DNA of 7,534 nucleotides, from NCBI GenBank assembly GCA_003503995.1, contig DOCA01000175.1, forward strand, positions 1 to 7,534, read 5' to 3'. This DNA comes from Holosporales bacterium. Its GTDB lineage: Bacteria; Pseudomonadota; Alphaproteobacteria; Caedimonadales; UBA9215. Below the pieces are notes generated by a model that worked only from the letters and a program-made list of their open reading frames with translations, made no database searches and was not told the origin of the DNA. Shown here piece after piece: positions 1 to 3,610 of this stretch; within the stretch, counting starts at the first letter, position 1; the number at the start of each line of letters is the position of its first letter. Made by a program: the position numbers and the translations under genes.

Positions 1-8
1 TATGACAT

Positions 9-400
9 ATGTTGACCACAGAACACAAGCCAAGAAACAAATGGCATTTTGATGAGATGATCATCAAAATGAATGGGGAAAGCTTTATCCGTTGGCGTGC
101 TGTTGATTCACAGGGGTATGGACTTAAAAAGCACAAGAATAAGAAGGCTGCTCTTCGCTTTCTATCACACTTGTTACGTAATAATCCAGTATCATGTGTC
201 ATTATAATAGATAAGCTGAGAAGTTATTTCAGCCTATACGTTATATGATGCCAAAGGCTGATCACAGAGCGCATAAAGGACTGAATAATAGAAGAGTTGA
301 AAATGCGCATCAGCCTATTAAGAACAAAGGACTGCTTTTAAGAGAGCTCAGACAGTTTGGGATTAAGCTGTGCAAGGGATTATTTGCGCCTAAAATTTAA
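9..400 (+). pseudogene. Decayed IS6-family transposase (DDE catalytic domain remnant)
   Basis: Remnant of an IS6 (IS26/IS240-like) DDE transposase, which would cut and join IS ends. The first frame (9-248) reads KWHFDE, then WRAVDSQG, then NKKAALRF and IIDKLRSYF. These match the IS6 catalytic core: first Asp in FDE, second Asp in IDK. The frame then stops, but the frame starting at 245 continues the family sequence as MPKADHRAHKGLNNR followed by VENAHQP, which carries the catalytic Glu, and stops at 398-400. A frameshift near 230-245 has therefore split the gene. About seven residues that normally precede the NKKAA motif (the LDILVQR-like segment) are also missing, and a stop at 3-5 lies just upstream in the first frame. 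The zinc-finger and helix-turn-helix N-terminus would lie left of the window. Beyond about residue NKG the C-terminus no longer resembles the family. Inactive. Family call is from memory of IS6 proteins, not a search. Confidence 0.8.
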
Positions 401-403
401 GAA

Positions 404-512
404 ATACGTCCTTTTACGTCTCAGACAAATGAACTTGACGGTGCCCTCTCTATCTATAAACCCATAGAGTTTATCGCTGGCGCCTAGACTGGAACCTTCT
501 TGACTTGACTAT
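404..512 (+). repeat. Decayed third copy of the palindromic intergenic element
   Basis: Seen by aligning with the two clear copies at 1408-1529 and 2781-2885. The last 22 bases (491-512) match the right end of the 2781 copy at about 16 of 22 positions, starting GGAACCTT and ending GACTAT. The preceding 17 bases (474-490) are the same length as in both other copies, share TCGCT, and share CCTAGnCT with the 1408 copy. Positions 445-467 can be aligned to the central part of the 2781 copy, ending CATAG, at about 16 of 22. The left end (ATACGTCCT at 404-412, then CAGAC at 422-426) is weaker. Total length of about 109 fits the 105 and 122 of the others, and the orientation is the same. The terminal inverted repeat no longer pairs well, so this is a fossil copy. 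The alignment is by eye, and low-complexity chance similarity is possible at the left end. Confidence 0.5.
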
Positions 513-533
513 ATATTGATTTAAGGATTTATT
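505..533 (+). promoter_or_regulatory. Candidate sigma-70 promoter of the 600-1363 operon
   Basis: TTGACT at 505-510 (five of six to the -35 consensus) is followed after 17 bases by TTTATT at 528-533, only four of six to the -10 consensus. Another TTGACT lies at 500-505. Initiation would be near 540, leaving a leader of about 60 bases. The leader contains an isolated AAGGAGG (534-540) and a five-base-pair hairpin, TTAAG(546-550)/CTTAA(556-560). The position is sensible but the -10 is weak and the DNA is AT-rich, so this is a candidate only. Confidence 0.25.
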
Positions 534-599
534 AAGGAGGGAATGTTAAGCTAATCTTAAGGTAGATAAAAAAAGAACAACATAAAAAATGAGGCTCCC

Positions 600-830
600 A
601 TGACAGAAAAAGAAGATGATCAAAAAACGGGACGTAAGAGAAGGATTAAAAAGTTTGGTCCTCGGACTAAAATTATTATGATCCTTATTTTTATCTTATT
701 GCTTATTTTTCTATTTTTCTTTAATAAAGCAACCCTTAATAATTTGATCCCTGTGGACTATATTCAAGATCCTTGGCCCTTTAAACAAGCCTGTGAAGCC
801 GCACTGCCGCCTCAAGGGGAAGCATTATGA
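600..830 (+). CDS. Small single-pass membrane protein of unknown function, first gene of a two-gene operon
   Basis: A 76-residue protein I do not recognise. Residues 1-24 are strongly polar and basic (TGRKRRIKKFGPRTK). They are followed by one hydrophobic segment, about residues 25-41, rich in Ile, Leu and Phe, and by a short tail of about 35 residues containing DYIQDPWPF and one Cys. By the positive-inside rule the N-terminus should be cytoplasmic and the tail periplasmic. The ATG at 600 has GAGG at 591-594 with five bases of spacing; the frame is closed upstream by a stop at 567-569, so no longer version exists. The end overlaps the next start as ATGA (827-830), pointing to translational coupling and a shared role with the secreted protein downstream. 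It could be a membrane anchor or partner for that protein; this is inference from context only. Confidence 0.75.
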   Translation: MTEKEDDQKTGRKRRIKKFGPRTKIIMILIFILLLIFLFFFNKATLNNLIPVDYIQDPWPFKQACEAALPPQGEAL

Positions 831-1363
831 AAAACCTTTTTTATTCTATTATGATTGCTTTATCCCTTACAGCTCTTCCGCAATATGCTTATTCTATTGC
901 GCCTGTTTCCCCGCTCTTAAAAAGGCAAGAGTCCCTTGAAAACTTGCAGAAAGCAGCTAAAGAAAAAATCCGAAGCTTGAAAACTGATTATATAAAAATT
1001 GAATTAGAATTTTTTCGTATGAAAAAACCAAAGACAGGTGTGCTGAAATTCGTTTCAGCCCTTACAGGATATAAGAAAAAATATCTTATTTTGAAAAATG
1101 ACTTAATGGAATTTAAAAAAATGTTAATGGAGGGGGAGAAAAAGCTTTTAGCACCTTTTCCCACCGAATTGACTGATCAAACAATTCCAAAATATCAAGA
1201 TAATTTTGTAGATTTTACCAATGCTGCAACACGTACTTTGCCTCTTCTACGAGACGAATTAAAGTGGGCTCAAGGCCAGAAGCAGGCGCAATATGAGAGT
1301 TTCAAAAATTATAAAGCCGCAGATCGACTGCTCTCTAAGAAAAAGGTGGAGAAGGCCTACTAA
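827..1363 (+). CDS. Exported helical protein of unknown function, second gene of the operon
   Basis: A 178-residue protein with a clear Sec signal peptide: MKNLF, a hydrophobic core (YSIMIALSLTALP), and a likely cleavage after YAYS near residue 23. There is no lipobox. The mature part (about 155 residues) is dominated by Lys, Glu and Leu in helix-like spacing, with likely amphipathic or coiled-coil helices at about 30-65, 70-108 and 140-175, broken by a Pro-rich turn (APFPTELTDQTIP, about 110-122). It contains no Cys after the signal and no catalytic motif I recognise. AAGGGGA at 814-820 is a good ribosome binding site with six bases of spacing, and the start overlaps the stop of the upstream membrane protein. 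Likely located in the periplasm, possibly held near the inner membrane by that partner. It could belong to an envelope or secretion system, but no homologous family is recognised. Confidence 0.8.
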   Translation: MKNLFYSIMIALSLTALPQYAYSIAPVSPLLKRQESLENLQKAAKEKIRSLKTDYIKIELEFFRMKKPKTGVLKFVSALTGYKKKYLILKNDLMEFKKMLMEGEKKLLAPFPTELTDQTIPKYQDNFVDFTNAATRTLPLLRDELKWAQGQKQAQYESFKNYKAADRLLSKKKVEKAY

Positions 1364-1376
1364 TTTAATTGTAGGC
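1355..1376 (+). terminator. Possible hairpin around the stop codon of the secreted-protein gene
   Basis: GCCTAC at 1355-1360 is complementary to GTAGGC at 1371-1376, with a ten-base AT loop containing the TAA stop. There is no T-tract after it (GCAATAAAAAGC), so it is not a standard factor-independent terminator. It may stabilise the 3' end or assist termination together with the palindromic element that follows. Confidence 0.25.
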
Positions 1377-1407
1377 GCAATAAAAAGCGATCTTCTTTCA
1401 AAAAGAT

Positions 1408-1529
1408 ATAGCCGTCCTAAAAAAACCCTAGACGCCGTCATTTTCACGTCGTCATTCGCTCTTTCATAAACTGTAAGGTACAGTCGTCGGTCGCTCTTTC
1501 CTAGGCTGAACCCTTTTTGGAAAGGCTAT
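1408..1529 (+). repeat. Palindromic intergenic element, copy with an extra internal box
   Basis: A 122-base element between two convergent genes. Its ends are imperfect inverted repeats: ATAGCCGTCC plus an A-run on the left, and CCCTTTTTGGAAAGGCTAT on the right. Inside it has two 16-base direct-repeat boxes differing at two positions, GTCGTCATTCGCTCTT (1448-1463) and GTCGTCGGTCGCTCTT (1483-1498). It shares an identical 18-base string (1446-1463) and an identical 16-base string (1485-1500) with the copy at 2781-2885, in the same orientation. Relative to that copy it carries about 17 extra bases near the left end, which look like a degenerate additional box (GCCGTCATTTTC, 1433-1444). I see no clear target-site duplication. 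On the minus strand it opens a short frame (MTASRVFLGRLYL) resembling the one opened by the other copy, which is a by-product of shared DNA and not evidence of a gene. Likely a MITE-like or structured RNA-forming repeat. Confidence 0.85.
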
Positions 1530-1563
1530 AACTTTCTATAAGACAACTTCAATGTTTCTATTA

Positions 1564-1800
1564 TCATTTTCCTTTTTTGTCGCTATCGTCCATATTTTTA
1601 CCAATGTAGTTCCCAAGAGCTGCACCACCTAAGGTTCCGAGGCCTACACCAACTAATTGACCTGAACCACCGCCGATTTGTGAGCCAATAAGACCACCAC
1701 CAACGGCACCAATAAGGGTGCCTCCTGTTTCTTTAGGTCCCATGCTTTCGCAACCTGCTAGAAAAGCGACAGAAGTAATGGCTATAAGTATTTTTTTCAC
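1564..1800 (-). CDS. Small glycine-zipper outer-membrane lipoprotein (rickettsial 17-kDa-antigen type)
   Basis: A 78-residue lipoprotein precursor. The signal peptide MKKILIAITSVAF ends in the lipobox LAGC, so Cys17 should be lipidated and become the mature N-terminus; Glu at +2 does not give a strong inner-membrane retention signal. Residues 26-68 are a glycine zipper with repeated GxxxG spacing (GGTLIGAVGGGLIG, then GVGLGTLGGAALGNYIG), typical of the 2TM glycine-zipper domain of the rickettsial 17-kDa surface antigen and SlyB-like proteins. It is much shorter than those (about 150 residues): it has only the lipid anchor and zipper plus a charged tail (DDSDKKGK) and lacks the C-terminal domain. 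The start is GTG, supported by GGGAGG (1806-1811) five bases upstream. Transcribed alone from an extended -10 promoter. A role in envelope stability is inferred from the family. Confidence 0.85.
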   Translation of the reverse strand: MKKILIAITSVAFLAGCESMGPKETGGTLIGAVGGGLIGSQIGGGSGQLVGVGLGTLGGAALGNYIGKNMDDSDKKGK

Positions 1801-1825
1801 AATAACCTCCCATGTAGTTATATGT

Positions 1826-1834
1826 ATTATAACA
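1826..1834 (-). promoter_or_regulatory. Extended -10 promoter of the glycine-zipper lipoprotein gene
   Basis: On the minus strand the sequence reads TGTTATAAT, a perfect extended -10 (TGnTATAAT). No good -35 lies 16-18 bases upstream (the best is TGAATA), which is usual for extended -10 promoters. Initiation is expected near 1819, giving a leader of about 20 bases that contains the GGGAGG ribosome binding site before the GTG at 1800. The 87-base gap between this gene and the upstream hydrolase holds little else. Confidence 0.6.
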
Positions 1835-1887
1835 TGAAAAGTATTATTTATTCATTAACGGGTTGCTTTTTAATTATTTATTTTATG

Positions 1888-2751
1888 TCAAATTTTATTG
1901 AGTGGAATTTTGATATAGTGTGTGCCGTTGCTTTCAGGATCTCCTGGATTTCCCGCACGTAAATTGACCTGAAGAGAAGGCAAAAGGAGGCGAGGGACTC
2001 CTAGGGTCTTGTCGCGGGCTTCTCTTTTGGCACGGTAGTCTTCAAGGGATGTGGTGCTATTGAGCATAATATTTTTTTGTTTTTGCTCTTTGATACTTGT
2101 TTCAAAAACAACGGGCTCGTCGGGTTTTGGATAGATATGACCAACAAATATTTTTGTGCCGTCGGGGAGTGTGAAAAGCGCTTGAATAGACTGATAAAGA
2201 GTTTCCGCGCTTCCACCAGGAAAATCAACGCGTGCCGTACCTAAATTGGGCATAAAAATACTGTCTCCCACAAAAAGAGAGTCTTCAATGTGATAGCTAA
2301 CACAGGCTGGAGTATGACCGGGCGTGTGAATCACAGAGGCATTAAGATTGCCAATTTTAAAGGTTTCTCCATTTTGAAAGAGGTGATCAAATTGGACACC
2401 ATTTGAGGGGGTATCTTTTTGGATGTTGTATAAGGGGACCCAAAAATCAAGAACCTCCTTGATACGTTCACCAATAGCTGTTTTTGCATTGAGGCGTTTT
2501 TTTAGGTGAGACGCAGCCGTTAGGTGATCCGCATGGATATGAGTTTCGAGAATCCATTGGGCTGAAAGATTGTGCTCATTGATAAAAGCAATGATATCAT
2601 CTGCTAAGTGAGTGCTGGTTCGGCCAGCATGGGGATCGTAATCTAAAACAGAATCGATAATTGCGCATTTTTTTGTTGCCTCACACCATACAATATAAGT
2701 CATTGTTGAGGTGTCTTTGTGAAAGAACTCTTTGAGTTTTGGTTGTGTCAT
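1888..2751 (-). CDS. Metallo-beta-lactamase-fold hydrolase, Blh/ETHE1-type persulfide dioxygenase
   Basis: A 287-residue protein of the bacterial Blh branch related to ETHE1, a mononuclear iron enzyme that oxidises glutathione persulfide to sulfite in sulfide detoxification. Visible features are the N-terminal FFHKDTSTMTYIVW and VLDYDPHAGRT, the metal motif THIHADH (His71, His73, Asp75, His76), HTPGH (His146), GDSIF (Asp163), and the FMPNLGTARVDFPGG loop typical of this branch. By analogy with ETHE1, the iron ligands would be His71, His146 and Asp163. The C-terminus LGVPRLLLPSLQVNLRAG and final IKIPLN also fit Blh. In most relatives the last His lies in a HDY context; here it is GHIY (His205). 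The start at 2751 is chosen over the longer in-frame ATG at 2814, because residues from there come from the repeat element and match no family N-terminus; AGGGA is at 2764-2768, a rather long spacing. No rhodanese, BigR regulator or transporter gene is adjacent. Cytoplasmic. Confidence 0.88.
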   Translation of the reverse strand: MTQPKLKEFFHKDTSTMTYIVWCEATKKCAIIDSVLDYDPHAGRTSTHLADDIIAFINEHNLSAQWILETHIHADHLTAASHLKKRLNAKTAIGERIKEVLDFWVPLYNIQKDTPSNGVQFDHLFQNGETFKIGNLNASVIHTPGHTPACVSYHIEDSLFVGDSIFMPNLGTARVDFPGGSAETLYQSIQALFTLPDGTKIFVGHIYPKPDEPVVFETSIKEQKQKNIMLNSTTSLEDYRAKREARDKTLGVPRLLLPSLQVNLRAGNPGDPESNGTHYIKIPLNKI

Positions 2752-2780
2752 AAGATAATGGCTTCCCTGTAAGGTTAAAT

Positions 2781-2885
2781 ATAGTCGTTCTAAAAAGATC
2801 CCAGACGTCGTCATTCGCTCTTAAACTATTAAGTCATAGCCGTCGGTCGCTCTTTCTGAGAGCGGAACCTTTTTAGAACGACTAT
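2781..2885 (+). repeat. Palindromic intergenic element, best-preserved copy
   Basis: A 105-base element with terminal inverted repeats: ATAGTCGTTCTAAAAAG at 2781-2797 is perfectly repeated in inverted form at 2869-2885, 17 of 17, extending to 20 of 22. Inside are the two boxes GTCGTCATTCGCTCTT (2807-2822) and GCCGTCGGTCGCTCTT (2839-2854). There is also a local six-base-pair hairpin, CGCTCT(2848-2853)/AGAGCG(2859-2864). It lies between the transaldolase and the hydrolase, only seven bases after the transaldolase stop. Any minus-strand read-through transcript must carry it as a long hairpin in the hydrolase leader, where it could affect termination, stability or expression. The end of the element plus flanking ATT creates TATATT on the minus strand, but no -35 accompanies it. 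No convincing target duplication is visible. Confidence 0.9.
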
Positions 2886-2892
2886 GAAATGA

Positions 2893-3561
2893 CTACAAAA
2901 TAGATTGTCCTGTTGATTTCCAATCTTTCTCAAAGGCGTCTAATCCTTTGTCCGTTAAGGGGTGGGTATACATTGCGCGCAAGACTTTCCCTGGTAATGT
3001 TACAACATCAGCACCCAATAGAGCAACGTCGCTTACATGTTTTGGACTTCGGATAGAGGCTGCAAGAATCTCTGTTTCAAATTCTGGATAGTTGAGGTAA
3101 ATGTCTGAGATGTCAGAAATAAGGTCTGTGCCATCTTGACCTAAATCATCAAGGCGTCCGAGGAAAGGTGAAATGAAAGTAGCGCCCGCCTTAGCGGCCA
3201 AAAGAGCTTGGTTGGCGGTAAAGCAGAGAGTCACGTTAACCATGGTATTGTCATCAGAAAGCGTTTTACAAGCACGTAAGCCATCAAAAGTAAGAGGGAC
3301 TTTGATGGCGATATTATCGGCAATCTTGCGCAAAATATCTGCTTCTTTCATCATAGTTTTATAGTCCATAGCAGTGACTTCTGCACTGACAGGTCCGTTA
3401 GGGACAAGGGCACAAATTTCTTTTGTGACTTCTTTGATGTCACGGCCTGATTTTGCAATGAGAGAGGGGTTAGTCGTGACACCGTCAATGAGGCCCGTGA
3501 TAACAAACTCTTCAATTTCTTTAATGTCAGCGGTGTCGAGGAAAATTTTCATTTTTGGCAT
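2893..3561 (-). CDS. tal: Transaldolase, small Fsa/TalC-type
   Basis: A 222-residue TIM-barrel enzyme of the compact transaldolase/fructose-6-phosphate aldolase family. Transaldolases move a dihydroxyacetone unit between sugar phosphates in the non-oxidative pentose phosphate pathway. Motifs in order: FLDTAD (7-12), GVTTNPSL (27-34), the Schiff-base lysine in IAIKVPLT (Lys87), NVTLCFTANQA (109-119), FISPFLGRLDD (129-139), AASIRSPKHV (167-176) and GADVVTLP (183-190). Length is normal for the group (about 215 residues). The ATG at 3561 has a GAG five bases upstream; family proteins usually begin at MKIF, which would be the ATG at 3552, but that start has no ribosome binding site at the right distance. 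Whether it is a transaldolase or a fructose-6-phosphate aldolase cannot be told with confidence from these motifs. It is divergent from priA across 49 bases; I recall a similar pairing in other alphaproteobacteria. Confidence 0.93.
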   Translation of the reverse strand: MPKMKIFLDTADIKEIEEFVITGLIDGVTTNPSLIAKSGRDIKEVTKEICALVPNGPVSAEVTAMDYKTMMKEADILRKIADNIAIKVPLTFDGLRACKTLSDDNTMVNVTLCFTANQALLAAKAGATFISPFLGRLDDLGQDGTDLISDISDIYLNYPEFETEILAASIRSPKHVSDVALLGADVVTLPGKVLRAMYTHPLTDKGLDAFEKDWKSTGQSIL

Positions 3562-3583
3562 TCTTTCTCAAAAGTTGTATACT
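3555..3583 (+). promoter_or_regulatory. Sigma-70-type promoter of priA
   Basis: TTGGCA at 3555-3560 (five of six) and TATACT at 3578-3583 (five of six) are separated by exactly 17 bases. Initiation near 3590 would leave a leader of about 20 bases to the priA ATG at 3611. The -35 box overlaps the first codons of the divergent transaldolase, so RNA polymerase binding here could interfere with that gene. I could not find an equally good promoter for the transaldolase in the shared 49-base gap. Confidence 0.55.
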
Positions 3584-3610
3584 CATTTGGAATCTTACAG
3601 AGTGCATCCC

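Noticed and set aside
456..474. ATAAAC/GTTTAT hairpin as a terminator
   Set aside because: Six AT-rich pairs with a seven-base loop and no T-tract; it lies within the decayed repeat copy and is likely incidental.
1259..1447. 62-codon minus-strand frame beginning MKMTASRVFLGRLYL
   Set aside because: It starts inside the repeat element and runs antisense into the secreted-protein gene. The similarity to the hydrolase leader reflects the shared repeat, not a gene family.
2775..2782. TATATT at the element/flank junction as a minus-strand promoter for the hydrolase
   Set aside because: No -35-like sequence lies 16-18 bases upstream and there is no extended -10, so it is most simply an AT-rich junction.
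3374..3610. Open extension of the priA frame by 79 codons upstream
   Set aside because: It is antisense to the transaldolase coding sequence, does not resemble any PriA N-terminus, and a good promoter lies downstream of it at 3555-3583.
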